Shown: positions 9,296 through 18,390 of the stretch, one piece after another | How positions within the stretch are numbered: position 1 is the first letter of the stretch | Layout: the number at the start of each line of letters is the position of its first letter | Assembly: GCA_946885915.1 (NCBI GenBank) | Contig: CAMPHF010000008.1 | Span: forward strand, 1-64,000 | Length of the DNA stretch: 64,000 bases | Reading direction: 5' to 3' | Source: an uncultured Idiomarina sp. | Lineage (GTDB): Bacteria > Pseudomonadota > Gammaproteobacteria > Enterobacterales > Alteromonadaceae | The notes under the pieces: generated by a model | Database searches by the model: none | Seen by the model: the letters and a program-made list of their open reading frames with translations, nothing else | Told to the model about the DNA's origin: nothing | Position numbers and translations under genes: made by a program

Positions 9296-10333
9296 CTAGC
9301 GACGCCAGAGATTTACATCGCCATTACGATAACGTGCATAAATGTCGTGAATAGGTTCGAGGGACAGACTTAACCCGCGTTGGGCTAAATAATCGCGGTT
9401 ATAGAGCTTACTCGCTGAACGCTCACCCAAATCACAGGCAAAAGTCACAATGGTTTTGCCCGGACCAGATTGCGCGGCGGCGCATAATGCCGCAGCGAGG
9501 TTTAACGCAGAAGAACTACCTAACACGATACCGTCGTGGTCACGCACGTAGCGTGATACAGCCAGTAAATCTTGATCTGGCAAATTGGCCGCAGCATCAA
9601 CCTGTGCTTGTTTAAAATTGTTCACCAAACGCATGATGCCGATACCCTCGGTCATGCTGCTACCGGAGGAGACGAACTCTCCTTTTTGTAAGTAGCTAAA
9701 CAAGCCCGACCCATCGGGATCAGCTAACCAAATTTGCACATCGCGCGCTTGGCGTTTAAAAAATGCCGAATTGCCACCAATGGTCCCGCCGGTACCTGCC
9801 GCCGACACTAAAATGTCGATTTCACCATTGGTTTGTTCCCAGATTTCTGGGCCAGTATGCAACTCATGCGCCCGTGCATTACTCGTGTTTTCAAACTGAT
9901 TCGCCCACCAACAATCATCGCGTGATTCAGCGATTTTGCGGGCGGTATGGTAGAAGTGATTGTCATCTTTAAAGGGCACCGGCGCTACTGTCTTCAGATC
10001 GGCACCGTGCAGGGTGATCATCCGCTCTTTTTCTGGGGTTTGGTCGTTCGGCATCACCGCTAGCATATTCAAGCCAAGCGACTTGGCAACCAGCGCTAAC
10101 CCAATTCCCGTGTTACCTGCAGTGCCCTCAACAATGGTCATGCCCTTACTCAGCTCGCCGCTGGCAAGCGCATCTTGCACCAACTGCAACGCAGCACGAT
10201 CTTTAATCGAACCGCCCGGATTCTGGAATTCACACTTTAAGTAGATGTCGCAGCCCGTCAGCTTAGATAACGACTCCACTCGCAGGAGGTCAGTTTGGCC
10301 AATCAAATCAACAGGACGTTGGGCAAGGCGCAT
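9296..10333 (-). CDS. PLP-dependent cysteine synthase family protein
   Basis: A 345-residue fold-type II PLP enzyme of the cysteine synthase/cystathionine beta-synthase group. The PLP lysine lies in NPGGSIKDRAA (about residue 44). The substrate loop reads EGTAGNTG where CysK has EPTSGNTG. GTGGTIGG binds the PLP phosphate. Likely activity is beta-replacement on O-acetylserine or a related serine derivative, making cysteine or an analogue. The altered loop and the C-terminal extension after CDLGERSASKLYN place it in the broader family rather than CysK or CysM, so no symbol is given. It is second in an operon with the RcsF-like gene 9 bases upstream; AAGGG 5 bases before its ATG falls in that gap. 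Confidence 0.88.
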   Translation of the reverse strand: MRLAQRPVDLIGQTDLLRVESLSKLTGCDIYLKCEFQNPGGSIKDRAALQLVQDALASGELSKGMTIVEGTAGNTGIGLALVAKSLGLNMLAVMPNDQTPEKERMITLHGADLKTVAPVPFKDDNHFYHTARKIAESRDDCWWANQFENTSNARAHELHTGPEIWEQTNGEIDILVSAAGTGGTIGGNSAFFKRQARDVQIWLADPDGSGLFSYLQKGEFVSSGSSMTEGIGIMRLVNNFKQAQVDAAANLPDQDLLAVSRYVRDHDGIVLGSSSALNLAAALCAAAQSGPGKTIVTFACDLGERSASKLYNRDYLAQRGLSLSLEPIHDIYARYRNGDVNLWRR

Positions 10334-10342
10334 GGCGATCCC

Positions 10343-10789
10343 TTAAAACCAGATTTCAGGTTGGTCGAGCGGTGATTTTTGCTGGGCAGATTGTTCCACT
10401 GAGGTTTTGTCGATTTGGTATCCGGTACCGTCGCACTGAATAGCCGCATCACATTGCTTCAAATCAACCCGCTGACAGTGCGTCAGCACCACGGCGTTGC
10501 CGCCCAGGTTATACACTTCGGCTTTCAGGGCCAATAACGCTTTGGTCTGATCGGGCTCGGGGCTACCCCAACCGCTTTGGCAATCAATACCCGCGGCTGC
10601 TCCTAAGGTTTTAGCTTCAAAATCAGCGTTATAAATTTCATACGGACGATAAAATTCGACTTGCTCCAATAATGCTTCATCTAGGGGAGCAGCTGCCGGC
10701 GCTTGCGCTTGAAATGGTAAGCTTTCACAGCCCACCAGCGCAGTCATCAAACTCGCCGCTAATAATACTCGAATACTGCTTTTCGACAT
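10343..10789 (-). CDS. rcsF: RcsF-like outer-membrane lipoprotein
   Basis: A 148-residue lipoprotein. The signal peptide ends in a lipobox with Cys21 (ALVGC followed by Glu-Ser). Four further cysteines at 70, 105, 113 and 119 match the order and spacing of the two interlocked disulfides in E. coli RcsF (74, 109, 118, 124), and the GGNAVVLTHC stretch matches its core. In enteric bacteria RcsF senses envelope stress for the Rcs phosphorelay. No Rcs partners are in this window. The downstream cysteine-synthase-like gene, 9 bases away, is an unexpected operon partner. Confidence 0.82.
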   Translation of the reverse strand: MSKSSIRVLLAASLMTALVGCESLPFQAQAPAAAPLDEALLEQVEFYRPYEIYNADFEAKTLGAAAGIDCQSGWGSPEPDQTKALLALKAEVYNLGGNAVVLTHCQRVDLKQCDAAIQCDGTGYQIDKTSVEQSAQQKSPLDQPEIWF

Positions 10790-10823
10790 CGTCAGCTCAC
10801 GTCCGTCAATTGGGTGAAAATGA

Positions 10824-10847
10824 CCCTAAACAATAGAGATTTTAGGG
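10824..10847. promoter_or_regulatory. Inverted repeat CCCTAAA-N10-TTTAGGG upstream of rcsF
   Basis: CCCTAAA at 10824-10830 and TTTAGGG at 10841-10847 are exact complements separated by 10 bases, 35 bases upstream of the rcsF-like start. The geometry suits a dimeric regulator operator or a transcript hairpin. No regulator can be named. Confidence 0.35.
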
Positions 10848-10868
10848 CAAAAAGTCCAGCGTTCCCCC

Positions 10869-10885
10869 TGCACCAAAGGCGTGCA
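10869..10885 (+). promoter_or_regulatory. NtrC-type enhancer site 1 upstream of glnK
   Basis: TGCACCAAAGGCGTGCA has the NtrC dyad (TGCAC...GTGCA, consensus GCACY-N5-RGTGC) with one off-consensus base in the right half. Its centre is 42 bases, four helical turns, from the second site. Confidence 0.65.
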
Positions 10886-10910
10886 ATAACCCAATTATCT
10901 GTTCATTTGA

Positions 10911-10927
10911 CGCACCACATGAGTGCA
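10911..10927 (+). promoter_or_regulatory. NtrC-type enhancer site 2 upstream of glnK
   Basis: GCACC-ACATG-AGTGC at 10912-10926 fits the GCACY-N5-RGTGC consensus exactly. It lies about 60 bases upstream of the sigma-54-like -24 element, a typical enhancer distance. Confidence 0.7.
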
Positions 10928-10978
10928 ACAATTTAATAACAAGATAAGCCTTACCCATATATATCAGTTACTTATAAC

Positions 10979-10995
10979 TTGGCACTGAAATTGAT
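10979..10995 (+). promoter_or_regulatory. Sigma-54-type promoter for glnK-amtB
   Basis: TTGGCAC-TGAAA-TTGAT matches the RpoN consensus TGGCAC-N5-TTGC. The GG at 10981-10982 and the -12 dinucleotide at 10993-10994 have the required 10-base spacing. The -12 dinucleotide is GA rather than GC, which would weaken it. The glnK start is 75 bases downstream of the -12 element. Confidence 0.62.
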
Positions 10996-10999
10996 ATAG

Positions 11000-11410
<411 letters not shown>

Positions 11411-11420
11411 GGAGTCAGCC

Positions 11421-12650
11421 ATGAACGAAGTAACGGAACTTAGATTCGCCTTAGATACTTTTTATTTATTGATGTCAGGTGTGCTGGTGATGTGGATGGC
11501 CGCCGGCTTTTCAATGCTTGAGGCCGGTTTAGTGCGCGCTAAAAACACCACCGAAATCTTAACCAAGAACGTGGCCTTGTATGCGATAGCCTGCGTCATG
11601 TATTTAGCCTGTGGCTATGGCTTGATGTATACCGATAACACTGCGGGTGGCTGGCTGCCGAGTTTTGCGAGTGGCTTCGGCAATACTGCCGCGGATGCCA
11701 CCCACGCTGCCGCCGCTGATTTTTTCTTTCAAGTGGTGTTTGTCGCCACAGCTATGTCGATAGTATCTGGCGCTGTTGCCGAGCGGATGAAGCTATCGAG
11801 CTTTTTGTGCTTTGCGGTGGTCTTAACCGGCGTTATTTATCCGGTGGAAGGCTATTGGACGTGGGGTGGCGGCTTTTTGAATGCCGCCGGTTTTGTTGAT
11901 TTTGCTGGATCAGGCATCGTTCATTTGGCGGGAGCTGCCGCCGCTTTAGCCGGCGTGATACTGCTCGGCCCGCGCCAAGGGAAATACTTTCGTGATGGCA
12001 CCGTTGCCGCTATTCCGGGCGCCAATATGCCATTAGCAGCGCTTGGCACCTTGATCCTGTGGATGGGCTGGTTCGGCTTCAACGGCGGTTCGCAGTTACG
12101 CTTGTCAGACGCGGAAAACGCTAGCGCGATTGCGCTGGTTTTCGTGAATACCAATGCGGCCGCCGCAGCCGGCGCGATTGCGGCTTTACTACTCACCCAA
12201 TGGCGATTTAAGAAAATAGATTTAACCATGTTGTTAAACGGTGCCCTTGCAGGCTTAGTCGCCATTACCGCATCGCCCGCAACTCCCGAGCCTTGGCTAG
12301 CTAGCAGCATAGGCGCGGTAGCCGGGCTGTTGGTGGTCGTCTCTATTATTGTGCTTGATAAGGCCAAAATTGACGATCCTGTAGGTGCGCTATCGGTGCA
12401 TGGCAGCGCGGGCTTGTTTGGTTTATTAGTGGTGCCGCTTAGCACGACTGAAGCTAGCTTCGGTACCCAGCTATTTGGCGCGGCGGTGATTTTCGGTTGG
12501 GTGTTCGGCGCCAGTTTACTGCTGTGGTGGCTGTTGCGACGGATACGCGGCATTCGCGTATCGGCAGAAACCGAATATCTGGGTGCAGATGCGGTGGAAT
12601 GCGGTATTGCCGCTTATCCAGAGTTTACCGCCAGCGGCCCCAGGAACTAA
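11421..12650 (+). CDS. amtB: Ammonium transporter
   Basis: A 409-residue Amt/Mep/Rh channel for ammonium uptake in the inner membrane, with about 11 hydrophobic segments. The pore motifs are present: [17 protein letters not shown] (first pore histidine) and [10 protein letters not shown] (second). There is no cleavable signal peptide; the protein starts directly in the first helix. It is co-transcribed with glnK, whose product would block it when nitrogen is plentiful. Its stop codon overlaps, in antiparallel fashion, the stop of the convergent chemoreceptor gene (12647-12650). Confidence 0.95.
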   Translation: MNEVTELRFALDTFYLLMSGVLVMWMAAGFSMLEAGLVRAKNTTEILTKNVALYAIACVMYLACGYGLMYTDNTAGGWLPSFASGFGNTAADATHAAAADFFFQVVFVATAMSIVSGAVAERMKLSSFLCFAVVLTGVIYPVEGYWTWGGGFLNAAGFVDFAGSGIVHLAGAAAALAGVILLGPRQGKYFRDGTVAAIPGANMPLAALGTLILWMGWFGFNGGSQLRLSDAENASAIALVFVNTNAAAAAGAIAALLLTQWRFKKIDLTMLLNGALAGLVAITASPATPEPWLASSIGAVAGLLVVVSIIVLDKAKIDDPVGALSVHGSAGLFGLLVVPLSTTEASFGTQLFGAAVIFGWVFGASLLLWWLLRRIRGIRVSAETEYLGADAVECGIAAYPEFTASGPRN

Positions 12651-14215
12651 AGCGGACGATAGCCTACGCGGAAGCCGCCCCAGTGTTTGCCACGAATAAA
12701 AATTGGCACCGACAGGTCGTGCATGACCTCGCCGGTGTCACGTTTATACGTTTGTAGCAACAACTTCTGGGTGTGCGCGCCACAGCGGCTGCCAGTTTTA
12801 TCATCGAACAATCGCCGTGAGCGATTACCCACTAAATCTTTTGCATCATTACCGGTAAGCGGCTGATTATAAACATTGTTATGACGCGCCACATAGCCGT
12901 TAGGGTCCGTGGTAATGGCATAAACAATGTGCTCCTCCGCTTGCAATGCCGCCTCTTGTAGCGACGGTAGCAGCTCATCAAATAATTGGCTGTACGGGGT
13001 TTCGAATTTCTTCTGAGTAATCCCCTTTACTGGCTTATAATCACGAGAAAACAATTGCGTTTCGCTCAGCTGGTTGTCGCGCAGCGCTTGTTCGAGCTTG
13101 GCGGTAATATCATCGGCGGTACGGCGGGCTATCTCGTAGATATTCCGATGCTCGGACTGTTCATCCGAGGCCACCAACACGGCAAACACTTGCTCTGCTT
13201 GGCTTTCAAGCTGTTGCGCTTGGCCTGCCACCCGTTCTAGCTGCTGCTGCTGTGTACTCAATTCGTCGGCAACCTGGCGCAAGGATTCGGCATTAGCAGA
13301 TAAGTCATGCTGGTTGTCCGTTAGGCTCGCCGCCATATTTTGCAACTGCTCATCTACTGCTTGCGCATGACTGGCAATCTCGGTGAGTTGGCTAGCCACG
13401 GCAATAGTGGTTTCGGCTTGCGCCTCTACCTGCTGGGCTAAGGTCGACATGGTGCTGGCAGCGGTATTTGCTTCGCGATGAATGGCTTCGACTAACTCGC
13501 CCACCTCAACCGTGGCGGTTGAAGTACGCGCCGCTAACGTACGTACTTCGTCTGCCACTACGGCAAAGCCACGGCCATGCTCACCAGCTCGAGCTGATTC
13601 AATGGCAGCGTTTAAGGCTAACAAATTGGTTTGATCGGCAATACTTTGAATCACTTCGGTAACGCTGCGAATTTTTTCCGCTTTCTCGCGCAAGCCGGCC
13701 ACCTGAGTATGGGCGGCGCGACTGTCTTGTACCATCACCTCGATAGCGTCGCGCATGTGCAACACTTGCTCGCTACCGGTGTGACTTAAACTACGCATCT
13801 GCTCACCTGCAGCGGCCACTTCGCTGGTGTATTGCTGCATATCTTGCGCGCGGTTATTCACGTCCTGCGAACGGTTCACGGCACCGTCGAGACGCCCTAA
13901 GGTGTTGGCTAATACTTTATGGAGGGCACTGATGGCAAAACTAAGCTCAGCGGTAGAGATAGCATTGGTACCGGCATTTTTGGCGACTTCGGCAAGGGTT
14001 TCATGATGTTCATCGGCTTCGTCTTTGGCATCCTGATCAGCATTGCTCACGGCTACCGAAACACTAAAGTGCGCGGCCACCAATACTGCTCCCCAAATCA
14101 GACTCAACAAACCAAGGAGTAGCAAGCGCTGCTCAGCCAACCACCAAACACTGGCTAAACTCAATAGCCATGCCACCGACACGACAGCAAATAATTGTGC
14201 GCGGGACAACTGCAT
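12647..14215 (-). CDS. Methyl-accepting chemotaxis protein with C-terminal sensor-like domain
   Basis: A chemoreceptor of about 522 residues. Two hydrophobic segments close to the N-terminus (about 5-25 and 30-52) leave almost no periplasmic loop. The signalling helices with tip [19 protein letters not shown] follow. After these comes a ~120-residue globular C-terminal domain with the motifs [40 protein letters not shown] and HWGGFRVGY. This Cache/PAS-like C-terminal module occurs in other bacterial chemoreceptors and would sense a cytoplasmic signal. The start at 14215 is supported by AAGGAG 7 bases upstream; an earlier in-frame start at 14281 lacks one. The last four bases overlap the convergent amtB stop. 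Confidence 0.88.
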   Translation of the reverse strand: MQLSRAQLFAVVSVAWLLSLASVWWLAEQRLLLLGLLSLIWGAVLVAAHFSVSVAVSNADQDAKDEADEHHETLAEVAKNAGTNAISTAELSFAISALHKVLANTLGRLDGAVNRSQDVNNRAQDMQQYTSEVAAAGEQMRSLSHTGSEQVLHMRDAIEVMVQDSRAAHTQVAGLREKAEKIRSVTEVIQSIADQTNLLALNAAIESARAGEHGRGFAVVADEVRTLAARTSTATVEVGELVEAIHREANTAASTMSTLAQQVEAQAETTIAVASQLTEIASHAQAVDEQLQNMAASLTDNQHDLSANAESLRQVADELSTQQQQLERVAGQAQQLESQAEQVFAVLVASDEQSEHRNIYEIARRTADDITAKLEQALRDNQLSETQLFSRDYKPVKGITQKKFETPYSQLFDELLPSLQEAALQAEEHIVYAITTDPNGYVARHNNVYNQPLTGNDAKDLVGNRSRRLFDDKTGSRCGAHTQKLLLQTYKRDTGEVMHDLSVPIFIRGKHWGGFRVGYRPL

Positions 14216-14357
14216 ACGGCCGCTCCTTGTGCGTTGAACCTTGTGCTTTGAATCTTGTGCGTTAACACATGAATACTTCATAGACCTTTATCGGCCTTTA
14301 CTTGCGTATTCTGAGCACAAATTGATTATTATTCCATCAGCAATTGCCGCGCAACGG

Positions 14358-15458
14358 TTATACCTTAGTCGTATCTTCGCCTGAATTCGCCGGTGCTGGC
14401 GGCTGATGTTGGTTGAACTCCCGCATAAAAATATCCCAGCACGCCATAAACAACGCCGCCACTAATGGCCCTAATACGAAGCCGTTAATACCGAGTAACG
14501 ATAAACCGCCAATAGTCGAAAACAACACAATATAATCCGGCAGTTTAGTGTCGCGGCCAACTAATAACGGACGCAGTATGTTGTCCGCTAAGCCAATCAC
14601 CACCGCGCCGTACACAGCCAATACGGTGCCATCAACCCAATCACCAACCGCAAATAAGTATAAACTCACCGGCGCCCACACCAGCGCCGCCCCCACCGCG
14701 GGAATGAGAGATAATGCCGCCATCACCACGCCCCAGAGTAACGCCCCCGGAATGCCGAGTAGCCCGAAAATAATCCCGCCAAGCGCCCCTTGCACAATCG
14801 CAACCACCAAGTTGCCTTTTACCGTCGCTCGGGTGACTTCGGCAAATTTCTGAAACAGCAGCGCCTCGCGCTCATCGCCTAACGGCAAGGCTCGAATCAT
14901 CAATTTCAACAGTTTGTCGCCATCGCGCAGCAAGAAAAACGCTAAGTACAGCATGAGCGCTAAGCCCACTAAAAAACCGAAGGTGTTGGAACCAATAGAG
15001 ACCGTCTCTCTGGCTAAATAACGACTCGCCGCAACGGCCCCGTTGTAGATTTTTTCGCGTAGGTCGTCCGCGTTAATGCCTAAGGTCGCCAGCACATCGT
15101 TAACCCATGGAAACGCCTCTCGGAAGCGATTCAACATCGCCTTAGGATCGATATCACCATTATTAATGGCTTGGTATAGCTGTACCCCCTCTTGCACAAA
15201 GGCGGCGCTGATCATGAGTACCGGAATCACCACAATAACCATGCAAATCAGGAGCGTAAGCGCCGCATTTAGGTTCGCATGGTCACCAAGCTTATGATTG
15301 AGTAGCCGTTGTAACGGATAGAAAATCACCGCAATCGCCGCAGCCCAAAAAATGGCGCTCCAGTAAGATTTTAATACCCAAAAAAACGCGAGGCTAACGG
15401 CCACCAGCAACGCGAGGAACATCCGTCGTTCTAGTTTTTCTTGTAATTGGGCGTTCAT
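14358..15458 (-). CDS. AI-2E family transporter (PerM-like)
   Basis: A 366-residue polytopic inner-membrane protein of the AI-2E/UPF0118 family, with about 7-8 hydrophobic segments. The family-typical GALLWGVVMAALSLIPAVGA and the C-terminal LLGINGFVLGPLVAALF segments are visible. Members export signalling molecules or ions (TqsA, PerM, Na+/H+ antiporters), so the substrate is undetermined. AGGGA 6-7 bases upstream supports the start. It is a single-gene unit diverging from the Mpo1-like gene. Confidence 0.87.
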   Translation of the reverse strand: MNAQLQEKLERRMFLALLVAVSLAFFWVLKSYWSAIFWAAAIAVIFYPLQRLLNHKLGDHANLNAALTLLICMVIVVIPVLMISAAFVQEGVQLYQAINNGDIDPKAMLNRFREAFPWVNDVLATLGINADDLREKIYNGAVAASRYLARETVSIGSNTFGFLVGLALMLYLAFFLLRDGDKLLKLMIRALPLGDEREALLFQKFAEVTRATVKGNLVVAIVQGALGGIIFGLLGIPGALLWGVVMAALSLIPAVGAALVWAPVSLYLFAVGDWVDGTVLAVYGAVVIGLADNILRPLLVGRDTKLPDYIVLFSTIGGLSLLGINGFVLGPLVAALFMACWDIFMREFNQHQPPAPANSGEDTTKV

Positions 15459-15525
15459 ACCGCATTCCCTGTGTTAGTAAGCAAAGTGTTCATTGCTAAT
15501 AAAGTATCTAGCATGAATATTGACA

Positions 15526-15542
15526 CCCCGCGCCACGCGGGG
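15526..15542. other. GC-rich hairpin upstream of the Mpo1-like gene
   Basis: CCCCGCG (15526-15532) and CGCGGGG (15536-15542) form a perfect 7-bp stem with a 3-base loop, 44 bases before the start at 15587. It may be a 5'-UTR structure. No T-run follows on either strand. Confidence 0.4.
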
Positions 15543-15586
15543 CAAGCTTATCGACAAGACCTTACCGACGAGTCGGAGCCCCTAGC

Positions 15587-16090
15587 ATGAGCGCAGCACG
15601 TAAATCGATTATCGACCATTTGGCACAGTACGCAGCTTATCACCGCAATAAAAAGAATATCGCGACGCATTTAGTTGGCATTCCGCTCATTGTTATCGCC
15701 ATCATCACCTTATTATCGAGACCCGATTTCGCACTCGGCGCGGTTACCCTTTCGCCTGCGAATATTGTGGTGATTGCCGCGGTCATATTCTACGTGCGCT
15801 TAGACATAGCGCTTGGCTTACTCATGGCATTGCTGTTGTGGTTATGCCTAGGGCTCGGTACCTACCTAGCGTTGCTCCCCACCGCCGAGTGGCTCAGTTG
15901 GGGCATTGGCATGTTTGTGGTCGGTTGGGTCTTTCAATTTATCGGACACTACTTTGAAGGCAAAAAGCCCGCCTTTGTTGATGACATCATGGGACTAGCC
16001 ATTGGGCCGTTATTTGTAGTGGCCGAAGTGGTATTCATGCTAGGGCTACGCAAACCGTTGAATCAGGCCATTGAGCAACGCTTTCAATGA
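15587..16090 (+). CDS. Mpo1-like (DUF962) membrane protein
   Basis: A 167-residue membrane protein of the DUF962/Mpo1 family. Yeast Mpo1 is an Fe(II)-dependent dioxygenase of 2-hydroxy fatty acids. The family histidines are visible in YHRNKKNIATHLVGIP (about residues 19-34) and in FIGHYFEGKKPA (about 124-135). Four to five membrane segments fill the rest. A bacterial substrate is not established. The stop overlaps the next gene's ATG (ATGA), so it is translationally coupled to the MscS-family channel. Confidence 0.85.
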   Translation: MSAARKSIIDHLAQYAAYHRNKKNIATHLVGIPLIVIAIITLLSRPDFALGAVTLSPANIVVIAAVIFYVRLDIALGLLMALLLWLCLGLGTYLALLPTAEWLSWGIGMFVVGWVFQFIGHYFEGKKPAFVDDIMGLAIGPLFVVAEVVFMLGLRKPLNQAIEQRFQ

Positions 16091-17388
16091 GTCAGTCAGA
16101 GGCTTCAGAAAAGCTTTCAGCCGCGATCGGCGAATGGCTGAGCGCACATAGCCCAGCGTGGTATCAAACCTGGGCTGATTCCTTTCAGTATGCCAACACC
16201 ATTAGCGCCCTCGTTATTTTGGTGGCGGTGGTGTATCTGTCGCAGCTTATTACCAAACAAATTTTGTTGCGTGGCATTCGCAAACTGCTTGCGCGTACCG
16301 AACTAGGTAGTGACCCCAATATTGGCATTGGCGTGGTTATCGGGCGCTTTGCGCAGGTGGTGCCAGCGCTGTTTTTAAGCGTTGGTATATACATGGTGCC
16401 GCAATTAAGCGACACCCTGACCACCATTATCAGCAATGTCTGTAATGCCTACGTAGCGCTCACTGTGGCGCGCGCTATCAGCGCCGCATTAAATGCCGCC
16501 AATGAGATTTATATTCGGCGTCCTGACGCGCAAGACCGGCCCATAAAAGGTTATTTGCAGGTTGGCAAAATCATCATCTATGTGGTGGCCGCCATTCTCG
16601 TCATTGCCTCTTTGATTGACCGTTCACCGGTTATTTTACTGTCCGGTTTAGGCGCCATGGGTGCGGTCATCATGTTGCTGTTTCAGGATACCATTTTGTC
16701 TTTTGTGGCCAGTGTACAAGTGTCGTCAAACGACATGGTGCGCGTGGGTGATTGGATTGAAATGCCGAAATATGGCGCTGATGGTGATGTGATTGATATC
16801 GCGCTGCACACCATTCGAGTGCAAAACTGGGATAAAACCATCACGACCATCCCGACCAAAGTGATGATTTCGGAATCGTTTAAGAACTACCGCGGCATGC
16901 AAGAAAGCGGTGGACGCCGGATCAAACGCGCGCTTTATCTTGATCAAAACAGCATCGATTTCTTAACCGATGACGCAAAACAGGCGTTACAAAAATTCTC
17001 GTTGTTAAAAGACTATCTGGCGGATAAACAGCAAGACATAGATGACTGGAATCAAAAACTGCAGGACCGTGGCGAAGACCCGATTAACTCCCGGCAAATT
17101 ACTAACATTGGTACTTTCCGTGCCTATGTGAAAGCTTATTTGCGGCATCATCAGTATATTCATCAGCACATGACCCAATTAGTGCGCCAGCTAGAGCCTT
17201 CACCACAAGGTTTACCATTGGAGGTTTATTGCTTCACCAATACGACCAAGTGGGCTGAATTCGAGGCCATTCAAAGCGATATTTTTGACCATCTGTTGGC
17301 TATTTTGCCGCAATTTGGATTGCGCGTTTATCAGCAACCCTCGGGTCGTGATTTAACCGAACTAGGGCGCTTATTCGGTCATCATTAA
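16087..17388 (+). CDS. MscS family mechanosensitive ion channel (YbdG-like)
   Basis: A 433-residue MscS-superfamily channel of the YbdG type. Membrane segments lie near residues 35-55, 75-110 and 150-200. The pore-lining helix and beta domain cover about 180-290 (LLSGLGAMGAVIMLLFQDTILSFVASVQ region and RVGDWIEMPKYGADGDV). A C-terminal cytoplasmic domain follows. It should open under hypo-osmotic tension in the inner membrane. It overlaps the upstream Mpo1-like gene by 4 bases. Confidence 0.9.
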   Translation: MSQSEASEKLSAAIGEWLSAHSPAWYQTWADSFQYANTISALVILVAVVYLSQLITKQILLRGIRKLLARTELGSDPNIGIGVVIGRFAQVVPALFLSVGIYMVPQLSDTLTTIISNVCNAYVALTVARAISAALNAANEIYIRRPDAQDRPIKGYLQVGKIIIYVVAAILVIASLIDRSPVILLSGLGAMGAVIMLLFQDTILSFVASVQVSSNDMVRVGDWIEMPKYGADGDVIDIALHTIRVQNWDKTITTIPTKVMISESFKNYRGMQESGGRRIKRALYLDQNSIDFLTDDAKQALQKFSLLKDYLADKQQDIDDWNQKLQDRGEDPINSRQITNIGTFRAYVKAYLRHHQYIHQHMTQLVRQLEPSPQGLPLEVYCFTNTTKWAEFEAIQSDIFDHLLAILPQFGLRVYQQPSGRDLTELGRLFGHH

Positions 17389-17467
17389 CCTTTGGTTGTA
17401 ATCAACTTGTATTTTTTTGAATGACTTATATGATGGGCTCACCGACCACTACAAGGTGAAGTTGTCT

Positions 17468-18382
17468 ATGCAAGTCACGCACCGTTTCGCCCGTTTCAAT
17501 ATTTGTGCTCATTCTGTCACTGCCCTGCTGCGCGTCAGCGCGCTGGGCCTTATGCTGGTTCCTGCTGCGGGTTTAACCGAACCGCGCCAAGTACAGAATG
17601 TCAGCTATCAAGCGGTCACAGAATTACCCGCCGCAGCGCCGAATCAAATCTTTCAATATGGCGCGACTGAAGATCAATTCGCGCAACTCTGGTTACCTAA
17701 AACCCAAAGCGCCCCAGCACCTGTAGTTGCTTTTGTGCATGGCGGTTGTTGGCTTGATGCTTACGATATTAGCCACACTCAGGCGTTTGCCAAAAGTTTA
17801 ACCGAGGCGGGCTTTGCGGTATGGAACATTGAATACCGGCGCAGCAAAGCCAACCAAGCGGATAGTGGTTGGCCCATCGCGTTAAATGATATTGTGAGCG
17901 CACTGAACTATCTGAAATTACTCGAACACCCGCAACTGAACACTGAGTCGGTGCAGCTCCTAGGCCATTCCGCCGGCGGCCATTTGGCCTTACTCGCTAG
18001 CCGTGAAGTCGACGTCAATGGGGTTATCGGGCTCGCCGCGATCACGCAGTTGGCCGAGTATGCCAATGGCGAGGGAAGTTGCCAACGTGCAGCCCAACAA
18101 TTTATGGGCGGTGCGCCAACAACACGAGCAGCTCAATATGCCCAAGCTGATCCGCTCCAATTTGATTGGCGTAATAAATCTGTGCAACTATTGCAAGGCA
18201 GCGCTGACACCATCGTTGGGCCGGAACAACGGCTACCGTCAGTGGCCACTAATACAGTAAATGGCGCGGGTCACTTTGATTTTCTTTATCCACAGACAGC
18301 CGCATGGCAGCAGGTTGTTGAGGCGCTCCGCGCGATCACGAATAGCGCTGAGGTAGGGGAAGCTACCGGCGCCACAAAGTAA
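17468..18382 (+). CDS. Alpha/beta hydrolase, kynurenine formamidase-like, with predicted signal peptide
   Basis: A 304-residue alpha/beta hydrolase. The oxyanion motif HGGCW, nucleophile elbow GHSAGG, an acidic residue in SADTIV and a late histidine in AGHFDF make a full catalytic set of the esterase/formamidase type. Kynureninase follows 8 bases downstream, suggesting N-formylkynurenine hydrolysis in tryptophan breakdown. The start at 17468 is chosen for AAGGTG 9 bases upstream; an upstream TTG is unlikely. The N-terminus (about residues 1-37) has a hydrophobic stretch ending in PAAGLTEP and looks like a signal peptide, odd for an enzyme feeding a cytoplasmic kynureninase. A general periplasmic esterase is the main alternative. 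No tryptophan dioxygenase gene is in the window. Confidence 0.75.
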   Translation: MQVTHRFARFNICAHSVTALLRVSALGLMLVPAAGLTEPRQVQNVSYQAVTELPAAAPNQIFQYGATEDQFAQLWLPKTQSAPAPVVAFVHGGCWLDAYDISHTQAFAKSLTEAGFAVWNIEYRRSKANQADSGWPIALNDIVSALNYLKLLEHPQLNTESVQLLGHSAGGHLALLASREVDVNGVIGLAAITQLAEYANGEGSCQRAAQQFMGGAPTTRAAQYAQADPLQFDWRNKSVQLLQGSADTIVGPEQRLPSVATNTVNGAGHFDFLYPQTAAWQQVVEALRAITNSAEVGEATGATK

Positions 18383-18390
18383 ATCAGCAA

